From: Anaerolineae bacterium
GTDB lineage: Bacteria; Chloroflexota; Anaerolineae; B4-G1; SLSP01
Assembly (NCBI GenBank): GCA_021159805.1
Contig: JAGHDT010000135.1
Span: 1-8,537, forward strand
Reading direction: 5' to 3'
Length of the DNA: 8,537 nt
The notes under the pieces were generated by a model. That model had not been told where the DNA came from, made no database searches, and was given only the letters and a program-made list of their open reading frames with translations. A program made the translations under genes and the position numbers. Position 1 is the first letter of the stretch, and every line of letters begins with the position of its first letter. Shown in pieces: positions 1 through 6,576 of the stretch.

Positions 1-70
1 CAAGCGTCCCTTCCGCGCCGAAGACGTCGCACTCGTCGGTACGAATCTCGGGGCGCGGAGCCTTGTAATA
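1..70 (-). pseudogene. Continuation of the ceramidase-like frame after the amber codon (partial)
   Basis: Directly after the TAG at 71-73 the same frame reads without another stop to the left edge. It gives 23 residues including APRPEIRTDECDVFGAEGTL. This is well composed, acidic and alpha-helical at its end, and it resembles the segment that follows the zinc domain in this hydrolase family (recollection, not a search). It therefore looks like the severed rest of the gene at 71-997 rather than random sequence. Either a real nonsense mutation or a sequencing error at position 71-73 would explain it. Confidence 0.5.
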
Positions 71-997
71 CTACAGCTGTTCGTATTGTTCCCGTTCATC
101 CGCCAGCAGGCGCTCAGCTTCCGGCAAGGGCCGAATCGGGTTGCGCGGCAAGTTGACGGTTGCCAACCCGGCTCCGAGCTGCACGTCGGCCTGCCAGGCG
201 GCCTCGGCCAAGTCATCCAGTGCCTGACAGATGGCGCTGCCGAGTTTGCGCCCCAGTCGCTCGGCTTCCGCAAATGTCTGCTCCGTCACAAATCGACGGG
301 GGCTCTGGTCGCCGCATGGTGCGGTGTGATAGGCGATTGGAATTTCCTGGCCCAGGTGTTGCTGGACGTGAAGGCGCGCGTAGTATGGGAAATCTGCGGA
401 GATCAGGGTCGAGTCCTCGTGCAAGACGGTCGGGTGCATGCCGTAGATGACTGCCATAGCGAGCATCTCACGGTTCTGCGAACCTCGCAACGCCAGTATG
501 CCGCATTCCGGGTCGGTGATGCCCTCCGCACTGAGTCGATTGCCGCCAACCCCGGTGGCATCAGCGGCGGTCCACGCCAACTCGGCCGGGATGGCGGACT
601 TCGCCGCTGCCCCGGCGGCAGTCATCAGCTGCGCTTTGACGAAGCCCAGATAGTCTGGGTCGGGATTGGGGACGGCTGGATCATTCTGCCAGCCGATCAA
701 CCGTGAAGTCACCGGTCCAGAGTGGGTGTGCGTGCAACTGATGAAGACCTCTGCGTCGCGGCAGCCCGCTGCCTGGGCCACGGCAGACCGTAGATCACGT
801 GCGTACGGCGGTTCGATCATCAGCAGATCCAACGACGCCAGAACCAAGGTGGTACCGGGGTTCCTGAGCACGATGACCGTGGCCAGCAGCGGGTCGTGAA
901 CTCCCGTGGATACCCGTTCCACATGCGGATACCCGTACAAAGCGACCGGCCTGCGCGGGCTTATGTCGCGAGCCGCAGCCCCTGCGTGTAGCATCAT
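71..997 (-). CDS. Neutral/alkaline non-lysosomal ceramidase-like hydrolase, interrupted by an amber codon
   Basis: The 308 readable residues match the N-terminal catalytic part of the neutral/alkaline ceramidase-like family, zinc amidohydrolases whose characterised members cleave the amide bond of ceramide; most bacterial relatives have unproven substrates. Visible motifs are the zinc-site THTHSGP (residues 89-95), a further conserved His in GMHPTVL (H188), ADFPYY (201-206) and the CGDQSPR turn (228-234). I chose the ATG at 997 because the family-like sequence HAGAAARDISP starts there and GGGAG lies 5 nt upstream. The frame is open back to 1081, but those 28 extra residues (RRPILLDQRPSTRHH and similar) do not look like the family. 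The start overlaps the preceding small frame by ATGA. The frame meets TAG at 71-73, yet the next 23 codons to the edge remain open and family-like, so the real gene probably continued beyond the window. There is no signal peptide. Family call firm, substrate unknown, functionality doubtful. Confidence 0.8.
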   Translation of the reverse strand: MMLHAGAAARDISPRRPVALYGYPHVERVSTGVHDPLLATVIVLRNPGTTLVLASLDLLMIEPPYARDLRSAVAQAAGCRDAEVFISCTHTHSGPVTSRLIGWQNDPAVPNPDPDYLGFVKAQLMTAAGAAAKSAIPAELAWTAADATGVGGNRLSAEGITDPECGILALRGSQNREMLAMAVIYGMHPTVLHEDSTLISADFPYYARLHVQQHLGQEIPIAYHTAPCGDQSPRRFVTEQTFAEAERLGRKLGSAICQALDDLAEAAWQADVQLGAGLATVNLPRNPIRPLPEAERLLADEREQYEQL

Positions 998-1225
998 TCG
1001 ATCTCCCAGGCGGGACCGGCAGTGGTGCCGTGTTGACGGTCGCTGATCCAGTAAGATAGGCCGGCGGTCCTGACCACGCATCTTGACGTCTCGGCAGCGA
1101 GCAGTTTCAGGAAGCTCTCAAGCATATCTAATCAACCCACTTTCCCAGCACAGTTTCCGACCCGCTCGAGTGCTTCCGGAAGGTGTCGGCCAAGCTGTAG
1201 GTAGCGCAGTGGGAACGTCCGTCAT
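994..1225 (-). pseudogene. Degenerate small gene between aminotransferase and ceramidase-like gene
   Basis: A strong ribosome site (GGAGG at 1236-1240, 10 nt before the ATG at 1225) opens a frame 21 nt after the aminotransferase stop. That frame begins MTDVPTAL but then becomes low-quality sequence and stops at 1118 (35 aa). A different frame looks protein-like: from about 1209 it reads LRYLQLGRHLPEALERVG, meets TGA at 1134-1132, and resumes with MLESFLKLLAAETSRCVVR (ATG at 1125), ending SDRQHGTTAGPAWEIE. Its stop at 994 overlaps the next start as ATGA. The simplest reading is one small gene of about 75 codons, originally starting at 1225 and ending at 994, now with an early frameshift and one in-frame TGA. 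An alternative is a genuine 43-aa protein (994-1125), but its ATG lacks a good ribosome site. I do not recognise the family. Confidence 0.4.
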
Positions 1226-1246
1226 GGTGTGTTTTCCTCCACTCGG

Positions 1247-2626
1247 TCAGCTACCTGCATAACCGAGTTCTTTCTCGGTCTGCCCGATCGCTTCGTCGAT
1301 CATATCCAGGCCTTTGAGGAGGACCTCGTCCTCCATAACCACGGGCGGGCTCATGCGCAGGATGTGGCCCGCTGGGATCCACGCCAGTCCCTTGGCAAAG
1401 GCCTTCTGGTAGACCATCTTGCCGGCCTCGTCGAACGGCTCCTTTGTGGTCTTGTCCTTGACCAGCTCGATCCCCATCAGACAGCCCTTGGCACGCACGT
1501 CGCCGACGATCGGGTGCTCCGCCTTTATCTCTTCCATGCGCTTCATAGCCAACTCGCCCAAGTGTGTGGAGCGCTCGTTCAGTTGCTCCTCCTCGATAAC
1601 CTCGATGCTGGCCAGAGCGGCTGCGCAGGCCATAGGATTGCCGCCGTAGCTGCTGGAGGCGGAGATCGACTCGAATGACTCCTTGTACGGCTCGCGTACG
1701 GCCACGCAGGTCACCGGGAAACCGTTGCCGAACCCCTTGCCCAAGGTCACGACATCCGGAATCACGTCCCAATGCTCTATGCATAGCCACTTGCCTGTGC
1801 GCGACATGCCAGTCAACACCTCGTCGATCATCAACAGAATCCCGCGCCTGTCACAGAGGTCGCGCAATTTCGGGAAGAAGTCGTCCGGCGGCATGACCGA
1901 GCCGCCCCAGCCCTGGATTGGTTCCAGGACAAAGCCGGCCACCTGACCCGCTGTGCCCTTGTCGAGATACTCCTCGTAGAATTCGATATACTTGTCCGTA
2001 TCGATGGTGCCATCGACCTTGGTCCACATCGGGTGGTAGATGTCCGGGCGCGGTACCATGTGGAATCCTGGTGCGCGGGTCGGGCCGTAGACCCTGGAGC
2101 GGATCTGCCCGAGTGAAACAGCGCCGTAGGTCTTGCCGTGATAATCATAGAAGCAGGTGACCATCTCGTGCTGTCCGCTGGCGGCCCGCATCACGCGCAG
2201 GCCGGCTTCAACGGCTGTGGTACCGGAGTCGTAGAACTGGAACCCGTTCAGATCGCCGGGCAGAATCTCCGCCAGCTTCTCGACTAGCTTGGTCTTGATC
2301 GGCGTGGTGAAGTCGTGCGCATTCATCAGCTGCCCGGCGGCACGTTGGATGGCTTCCGTCACCTTGGGGTGACAGTGGCCCAGGGTGGTCACGTAGATGC
2401 CGGAGGAGAAGTCGATGTACTCGTTGCCGTCAACATCACGCAGCACACAGCCGTGCCCCGACTCGAAGACGACGGGGAACAGCTTAACCTGGCCGCTCAG
2501 GCCCTTGAAATATCGCGAACAGCGACTGTGCCAGGCGTTCGATTCCGGGCCTGGCGGCGTAACAACAATGTTCGGAACCTTGGTCAAGTCTACGTGTGCC
2601 CAGTAGGGTTGGGTCTCTGATGGCAT
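1247..2626 (-). CDS. Class III PLP-dependent aminotransferase (4-aminobutyrate/ornithine transaminase type)
   Basis: A full-length fold-type I class III aminotransferase, which moves an amino group, usually from an omega or non-alpha amine, to a keto acid in the cytoplasm. Numbering from the ATG at 2632 (461 aa), visible features are the PGPES N-terminal motif, the phosphate cradle SGTTA (136-140), YDYHG stacking on PLP (162-166), the IDEV aspartate (D270), the catalytic Lys in LGKGFGNGFP (K299), the SYGGNP segment of the partner subunit (328-333) and a late Arg in RMSPP (426). The segment before YGGNP is SSS rather than the common T-F/Y. Two starts compete: ATG 2632 overlaps the repressor stop as ATGA, but AAGGA then abuts it. 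ATG 2626 has AAGGA 6 nt upstream and is preferred (459 aa). Close coupling to the DeoR-type gene suggests co-transcription. GabT-like and 2,2-dialkylglycine-decarboxylase-like activities are both possible; the substrate cannot be read from sequence. Confidence 0.93.
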   Translation of the reverse strand: MPSETQPYWAHVDLTKVPNIVVTPPGPESNAWHSRCSRYFKGLSGQVKLFPVVFESGHGCVLRDVDGNEYIDFSSGIYVTTLGHCHPKVTEAIQRAAGQLMNAHDFTTPIKTKLVEKLAEILPGDLNGFQFYDSGTTAVEAGLRVMRAASGQHEMVTCFYDYHGKTYGAVSLGQIRSRVYGPTRAPGFHMVPRPDIYHPMWTKVDGTIDTDKYIEFYEEYLDKGTAGQVAGFVLEPIQGWGGSVMPPDDFFPKLRDLCDRRGILLMIDEVLTGMSRTGKWLCIEHWDVIPDVVTLGKGFGNGFPVTCVAVREPYKESFESISASSSYGGNPMACAAALASIEVIEEEQLNERSTHLGELAMKRMEEIKAEHPIVGDVRAKGCLMGIELVKDKTTKEPFDEAGKMVYQKAFAKGLAWIPAGHILRMSPPVVMEDEVLLKGLDMIDEAIGQTEKELGYAGS

Positions 2627-2628
2627 GA

Positions 2629-3426
2629 TCATTCCTTTCCACGTTCGTGTGGGGTCTTACCCCTTCCGACAATGACGACTTCCGCACCGAGATGCAGCAA
2701 GCCGCGCCTCTGGGCTGCTGGGAGCTCACCGTCGGTGAAAACGGTGACGTTTTCCCGCAGACGCCCCGCTACAGCCAGCGCGCGCTTGTTGAACTTCGAA
2801 CTGTCGACGCAGACAAACGTCTGATCCGCGCGCCGCTGCGCGGTCTGTGAGAGAGCGGCGGTAGGCAGGTCGGCGGCATAGAATATCCCGCTGGCGGGGT
2901 CGAATGCATCAGCACCGACAATCGCCAGATCAAACCGTATATCGCGCAATCTATCCAGTCCAAACTCACCGGTCAGATCTGGACTGCGCCGGCCCAAGAC
3001 GCCACCCGGAATCATAACTTCGATCGCCTCAGCCCCGAACAGATCCAGCGCCGCCGGCAGGTTGTTCGTGAACACCTGCAAGTTTCGGCGGTGCCGCCTC
3101 AGAAGACGCGCAACCATTGCGCAGGTCGTCCCGGTGTCCAGGTAAAGGCTTGCGCCATCGTGCACTCGCGACACCACCGCCCGGGCGATCGTCTCCTTTG
3201 CTTCGCGATGCAGCTGCTCCTTTTCCCGGAATGGCAGCTCCTGAACCTGCGGCGTCTGCAACACGCATCCACCGTGCGTGCGGATCAGAAGCCCCTCCTT
3301 CTCGAGAGCATCCAGATCCCGGCGGACCGTCATGCCAGTCACACCGAAGTGGGCGGTGAGTTCATCCACACGCAGCCGGCCCCGGTCAAGCAGCATTTCC
3401 AGAAGCTCATCACGACGTCTGTTCAT
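2629..3426 (-). CDS. DeoR/GlpR-family transcriptional repressor
   Basis: A 265-aa protein of normal family length. The N-terminal winged helix-turn-helix spans about residues 1-57, with the family signature around VDELTAHFGV (20-29), TVRRDLDALEKEGLL (33-47) and RTHGG (49-53). The C-terminal sugar-phosphate sensor domain shows LDTGTT (96-101), TNNLPAA (120-126), GG at 141-142, IVGADAFD (169-176) and VDSSKF (207-212). Such proteins repress sugar or polyol catabolic genes and are released by a phosphorylated ligand. The usual EA-x-x-K stretch before DSSKF appears here as LPTAALSQ (187-194), so ligand handling may differ. The start at 3426 has AAGG 5 nt upstream and GGGAG 10 nt upstream. The stop overlaps the aminotransferase ATG (ATGA). 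It is first in the leftward operon, with a candidate operator 18 nt before its start, so autoregulation and control of the operon are likely. Confidence 0.93.
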   Translation of the reverse strand: MNRRRDELLEMLLDRGRLRVDELTAHFGVTGMTVRRDLDALEKEGLLIRTHGGCVLQTPQVQELPFREKEQLHREAKETIARAVVSRVHDGASLYLDTGTTCAMVARLLRRHRRNLQVFTNNLPAALDLFGAEAIEVMIPGGVLGRRSPDLTGEFGLDRLRDIRFDLAIVGADAFDPASGIFYAADLPTAALSQTAQRRADQTFVCVDSSKFNKRALAVAGRLRENVTVFTDGELPAAQRRGLLHLGAEVVIVGRGKTPHERGKE

Positions 3427-3443
3427 AGCGACCTTGCTCCCAA

Positions 3444-3465
3444 ATGTTCGCTATGAACGTAACAT
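3444..3465. promoter_or_regulatory. Candidate GlpR-like operator for the DeoR-type repressor
   Basis: Read on the minus strand the site is ATGTTACGTTC-ATAGCGAACAT. The outer arms ATGTT/AACAT and the inner arms GTTC/GAAC form two nested inverted repeats. It resembles the published GlpR-type operator pattern ATGTTCG...CGAACAT, with one perfect half-site (ATGTTCG on the plus strand at 3444-3450) and one imperfect half. It lies 18 nt upstream of the repressor ATG, a position suited to autorepression. Confidence 0.5.
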
Positions 3466-3466
3466 G

Positions 3467-3479
3467 GTTTATAATAAAC
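3467..3479 (-). promoter_or_regulatory. AT-rich palindrome, likely -10 region of the DeoR operon
   Basis: The sequence GTTTA-TTA-TAAAC (minus strand) is a perfect 13-bp palindrome within the only AT-rich island before the repressor gene. TATTAT (3476-3471) differs from the sigma-70 -10 consensus at one position. I see no -35 box at 16-18 nt; TTGAAG at 3505-3500 is too far upstream. It adjoins the candidate operator, so repressor binding could occlude the polymerase. Confidence 0.35.
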
Positions 3480-3574
3480 ACAAGCGCCGCCCTAACCTGC
3501 TTCAAGATCTTGCTGAGGTCCGCCCAGCTTGATATCTACGGGGAATCAGCCCGCGGCGAACTGGATATCTATGT
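3480..3574. other. Non-coding intergenic left of the MITE-like element
   Basis: I see no gene here. It holds a perfect palindrome CAAGATCTTG (3503-3512) and two direct copies of GATATCTA (3531-3538 and 3564-3571). A related inverted form, AGATATAG, occurs on the other side of the mobile element (complement of 3813-3820). These could be binding sites for an unknown regulator, or part of the pre-insertion target. Confidence 0.3.
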
Positions 3575-3809
3575 CTAGCCACCGGACACTTTCTGAGCCG
3601 CAAGCTTTCTCGACGCGCTCTTCGCTGCCGTCATCTCGAGCGGAGTCTTCGGAGTCGAGAGATCTCAAGCGGCTGGGCGAGTAAGATTCCTCGACTTCGC
3701 CCTTCGACTGCGCTGCGCTGCGCTCAGGGTGACGTGCCCTCCGCTGCGCTTCGGGCTACGCTCGGAATGACGGAGTACCCAGCGATTCTGAAGAGTGTCC
3801 GGTAGCTAG
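3575..3809. mobile_element. MITE-like 235-bp non-autonomous element
   Basis: The ends are inverted copies: CTAGCCACCGGACACT (3575-3590) matches the reverse complement of 3794-3809 at 15 of 16 positions, and similarity continues inward with a 1-nt gap. The outer CTAG is self-complementary and could be a 4-bp target duplication. Inside lie further palindromes: CCGTCATCTCGAGCG (3628-3642) pairs at 13 of 15 positions with 3759-3773. Two units end in CGCTCnGnnTGACG (3721-3734 and 3759-3772). There is no coding frame. The GGAATGACGG / TCGAC-TTCGC interior resembles interspersed intergenic repeats seen in many environmental bacterial genomes (recollection). It sits between the DeoR gene and the divergent glycosidase-like gene, only 57 nt from that gene's ATG. 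Confidence 0.6.
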
Positions 3810-3853
3810 TACCTATATCTGAGAGATGAGTGTGATGGAAAGACTAACGGAAA

Positions 3854-3860
3854 GGGAGGA
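3854..3860 (+). promoter_or_regulatory. Ribosome binding site of the GH32/43-like gene
   Basis: GGGAGGA lies 6 nt before the ATG at 3867. It is the strongest Shine-Dalgarno match on the plus strand and decides the start codon. No convincing promoter boxes are visible in the 57 nt between the MITE-like element and this gene, so transcription may begin within or across the element. Confidence 0.7.
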
Positions 3861-3866
3861 AGTTGT

Positions 3867-4745
3867 ATGCGCGCTCGGATAGTGAGTGAATGGTGGCAGG
3901 TGGCGGGGAATCCTGACTTGGGAGCTTACAGCACACCCGAACAGCAGCCTGTCGACTTTGCGATCTGGCAGGCTGCGGATGGCACCTGGCAACTCTGGTC
4001 CTGCATCAGGCATACCGCCTGCGGCGGACAGACCAGGTTGCTCTATCGCTGGGAGGGCGCTGACCTTCTGGGCGCGAATTGGCAGCCGAAGGGCATCGCT
4101 ATGGAGGCCCGCGTGGACCTTGGTGAGACGGCGGGCGGCCTTCAGGCTCCCCACGTGATCAAAGAGGATGGCGTCTACACCATGTTCTACGGGGACTGGC
4201 AGCGGATCTGCCTCGCCAGAAGCGAGGACGGGAAGTCATTCGAGCGCGTGTTGGGGAAAGACGGACAGCCGGACCTGTTTTCAGGTCCGTATGAGAACAG
4301 CCGCGACCCTATGGTGCTGAAAATCGACGGCGTCTTCTATTGCTACTATATGGGACACAAAGAGCACGCAGAGCCTGCGTCGGCAGTCTTCTGCCGTACC
4401 TCGTCCGATCTGCTGACGTGGAGCGATCCCGTCATCGTCAGCGCTGGTGGGAAGGCTGCGGGGCAGACGAACTGGTTCGGTGGAGATTGTGAATGTCCTT
4501 TCGTGATTGAGATGGACGGCGTGTACTGTCTCTTCCGCAACCAGAGATATGGGGTGGACAATCTCAACACACAGTATTGCTCGCCCGATCCCCTTGACTT
4601 TGGAGTTGACGACGATCGCTTCTGCGTGGGCACATTGCCCGTCGCTGCACCCGAGATCGTGGAGAACGGGGGACGGACCTACATCGCAGCGTTGCTGCCC
4701 TCCCTCAAGGGTATTCGGATCGCGGAGCTTGAGTGGAACGATTGA
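3867..4745 (+). CDS. GH32/GH43-like five-bladed beta-propeller glycosidase
   Basis: A 292-aa protein, close to one complete five-bladed propeller domain, with no signal peptide, so probably cytoplasmic. The motifs fit the furanosidase/arabinanase superfamily: an early acidic residue in QPVDFAIW (D30), QAPHVIKEDGVYTMFYG (93-109), SRDPMVLKIDGVFYCYY (145-161) with the RDP triad (146-148), a TWSDP strand (184-188), and GDCECPFVIEMDGVYCLF (206-223) with the Glu-Cys-Pro typical of GH32 (E209, C210). D30, D147 and E209 would be the expected nucleophile, transition-state stabiliser and acid/base. This is inferred from motif order, not a structure. GH130 phosphorylases or uncharacterised relatives are alternatives. 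GGGAGGA ends 6 nt before the ATG and fixes the start. It is the only plus-strand gene, divergent from the DeoR gene and separated from it by the MITE-like element. The likely substrate is a fructoside, arabinoside or similar short glycoside. Confidence 0.75.
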   Translation: MRARIVSEWWQVAGNPDLGAYSTPEQQPVDFAIWQAADGTWQLWSCIRHTACGGQTRLLYRWEGADLLGANWQPKGIAMEARVDLGETAGGLQAPHVIKEDGVYTMFYGDWQRICLARSEDGKSFERVLGKDGQPDLFSGPYENSRDPMVLKIDGVFYCYYMGHKEHAEPASAVFCRTSSDLLTWSDPVIVSAGGKAAGQTNWFGGDCECPFVIEMDGVYCLFRNQRYGVDNLNTQYCSPDPLDFGVDDDRFCVGTLPVAAPEIVENGGRTYIAALLPSLKGIRIAELEWND

Positions 4746-5079
4746 CCTCTGTCGGCAAGTAGGAGCGACCCACAGAGGCCTACTCTCTCGGCGTCCGCGC
4801 TTGCCCAGGCAGCGCCCACAGCCCTTGACCTGGAATGTCAAGCGTTAGCCTGGCGAGATACCCTATCTTTTGTTCGGAAGATTGGTGACTGAAACCCCAG
4901 AGAGACGGATGTCCTGAGTCTGCTCAGGCGTGATCCACCTCAAGTGTGGAAGGGGTGCTGTAGATCGCGCTGGACCATGCCTGAGGCCTACTGAGGACGT
5001 CCAGCGCATTCCCTGGGGGAATGATACGCTATCCTTGGTAGGGCGAGGGATGCAGTGCGGACACGGAACCTTGATAGCG
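4746..5079. other. Gene-poor intergenic region with several small hairpins
   Basis: No frame here has a plausible start, ribosome site and protein-like composition, and no tRNA-like T-loop is visible. Small inverted repeats are CCTCTGT/ACAGAGG (4746-4752 with 4772-4778, directly after the glycosidase stop), CTTGAC/GTCAAG (spaced by 7 nt, before 4845), AGATA-CCC-TATCT followed by TTT (4856-4871, a weak terminator candidate for the plus gene), CCTGAG-TCTG-CTCAGG (4913-4928) and ATTCCC-TGG-GGGAAT (5008-5022). None is a clear terminator or known RNA. Confidence 0.4.
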
Positions 5080-5111
5080 AAGCGCCGACCGGGGCAGCCC
5101 GGTCGGCGCTT
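5080..5111. terminator. Perfect 14-bp hairpin terminator after the GH4 gene
   Basis: AAGCGCCGACCGGG (5080-5093), loop GCAG, CCCGGTCGGCGCTT (5098-5111) is a perfect GC-rich stem beginning 21 nt past the GH4 stop. The T-rich tail (TTTCT) is on the plus strand, while on the minus strand the stem is followed by CGCTATC. It probably ends the leftward GH4 transcript by stem strength and can also stop plus-strand readthrough from the glycosidase-like gene, so I treat it as bidirectional. Confidence 0.75.
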
Positions 5112-5132
5112 TCTGCATCCGTGACCGTCGTG

Positions 5133-6545
5133 CTACTGCGCCAGCTCCCCAAATCGCGCGATGATCGCCAGGGCGGGATCGACCGGGACGTCGGCGCGCT
5201 GAACGTCGGTGGGGACCTCGATGGTGGGCGTGGGGCGGATGGCCTTGCCGGCGAACTGCGGCAGCCACTGCTTCTCCGCCTCCAGCATGTCGGTTGCCAT
5301 CTCCCGGATTTCCTTCAGCGTCAGCACCGCGCTGGTGAGGGGATCCATCGCGCAGGCGTGGACGATGTGCTCAGGATCGCCGGTCAGGGCGGCCTCCACG
5401 GTCAGGCGCTGGACGTTGATGTTTGTCAGGTTGAGCGCCGCGCACTGGGGTGGGAGGTCGCCGACGATGGTCCTGTGCAGTCCGGTGCGGTCGACGTAGA
5501 TGGGGCCCTCCGCGCAGGAGTCCGCCGGCAGGTTGGTGATCATGCCGCCATTGATGACGTTGCCGTTGAACTTGAAGGTACGGCCCGTCTCCAGGGCCTC
5601 GATGATGTAGGAGCCGTATTCGATGGACCGCGTGGGCAGCGTGATCGGCTCGTCCTCCAGAATCTCGGTCCCGGTGTATTTGTCTGCCACGTAGCGGCAC
5701 CAGTTGTAGTAGGCCCCGCTCTCGCCACCGAAGCCGGGCTCGTCGCAATAGAGGTCCAGTGCCTTCTGGTTCTTGCGGAACCAGGGCACATACTCGGCCA
5801 GGTGGCCGGTGGACTCGGTCATGAAGTAGCCAAAGTGGCGGAAGACCTCGCCGCGGACCTTCTCGTTGACGTAGTAGGCCGGCTGTTCGAACTTCTCGCG
5901 CAGGAGCGGATAGAGGTCCTGTCCGTTGTGCGCAAGCTTGAGGAACCAGCCCATGTGGTTGATCCCCGCACAGAGGAAGTCGATCTCGTCCTTGGGGACG
6001 CCGACGTAGCCGGAGATCAGGTCCATCGTCGTCTGCACGCCGTGGCAGAGGCCGACGAAGGGGACGTTGGTCTTACCCAATGCCCAGCAGATCATCGCCA
6101 TCGGGTTGACGTAGTTGAGGAGGGTGGCGTTGGGACAGAGTTCTTCCATATCCCTGGCCAGACCCATGATCACCGGAATGCTGCGCAGGGCGCGGAAGAC
6201 GCCGCCCGGCCCCAGCGTGTCGCCGATGCATTGGTCGACGCCGTACTTCAGCGGGATCTTGTAGTCGTGCTCAAACCCTGTGATCCCGCCGACCTGGAAG
6301 GTGGCGATCACATAGTCGGCATTCTTGACGGCTTCCCGCCGATCTGTAGTGACCCACGCCCTGGCCGGGAGGTCGTTGGCCTCGATCACCTTGTTCACAA
6401 ACGCCTCGACCTGCGGCGTGCGCCGTGTGCTGGGGGCCATCAGCGCGAACTCCGTATCCTGCAGCCCCTCCGTTGCCAGGATGTCCAGGATCAGTGTCTT
6501 GCAGAAGACGATGCTGCCTGCGCCAATAATCGCGACTTTCGCCAT
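5133..6545 (-). CDS. Glycoside hydrolase family 4 alpha-galactosidase/alpha-glucosidase (MelA/AglA type)
   Basis: A 470-aa protein, normal for GH4. These cytoplasmic enzymes use NAD+ and a divalent metal to oxidise the sugar at C3, eliminate the aglycone and reduce again. The Rossmann motif is VAIIGAGS (4-11), GDTLGPGG (108-115) matches the family, NYVNPMA (144-150) is the substrate/NAD loop, LCHG (166-169) carries the probable metal Cys (C167), and GINHMGW (194-200) the metal His (H197). The block YFMTESTGHLAEYVPWF (240-256) is MelA-like and favours alpha-galactosidase, though GH4 specificity (alpha-glucoside, alpha-galactoside, glucuronide) is hard to assign. AGGAGG at 6552-6557 lies 6 nt from the ATG. 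The stop is TAG, followed at once by non-protein sequence and a hairpin, so it is genuine. Upstream on the same strand are an FG-GAP protein and a Gfo/Idh/MocA dehydrogenase, forming a sugar-use cluster. Hydrolysis of imported oligosaccharides is likely. Confidence 0.93.
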   Translation of the reverse strand: MAKVAIIGAGSIVFCKTLILDILATEGLQDTEFALMAPSTRRTPQVEAFVNKVIEANDLPARAWVTTDRREAVKNADYVIATFQVGGITGFEHDYKIPLKYGVDQCIGDTLGPGGVFRALRSIPVIMGLARDMEELCPNATLLNYVNPMAMICWALGKTNVPFVGLCHGVQTTMDLISGYVGVPKDEIDFLCAGINHMGWFLKLAHNGQDLYPLLREKFEQPAYYVNEKVRGEVFRHFGYFMTESTGHLAEYVPWFRKNQKALDLYCDEPGFGGESGAYYNWCRYVADKYTGTEILEDEPITLPTRSIEYGSYIIEALETGRTFKFNGNVINGGMITNLPADSCAEGPIYVDRTGLHRTIVGDLPPQCAALNLTNINVQRLTVEAALTGDPEHIVHACAMDPLTSAVLTLKEIREMATDMLEAEKQWLPQFAGKAIRPTPTIEVPTDVQRADVPVDPALAIIARFGELAQ

Positions 6546-6576
6546 CGTGTGCCTCCTGTTTCATATGGATGAATGG

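Noticed and set aside
71..73. UAG as pyrrolysine or another sense codon
   Set aside because: TAG ends the GH4 and FG-GAP genes cleanly, and nothing in the window suggests a recoding system.
86..706. Plus-strand open frame (206 codons) opposite the ceramidase-like gene
   Set aside because: No family features, and the opposite strand carries clear zinc-site motifs.
998..1081. Extended start of the ceramidase-like gene at 1081
   Set aside because: The added 28 residues are Arg-rich and unlike the family; the ATG at 997 has GGGAG 5 nt upstream and begins the conserved sequence.
4860..5079. tRNA or other structured RNA gene
   Set aside because: No TTCRANNC T-loop or acceptor-stem pairing could be found; only short separate hairpins are present.
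5055..6572. Long plus-strand open frame (505 codons) opposite the GH4 gene
   Set aside because: It is the mirror of a well-supported GH4 gene in GC-rich DNA. Its translation is Val/Asp/Arg-rich with no recognisable family, and no ribosome site was seen.
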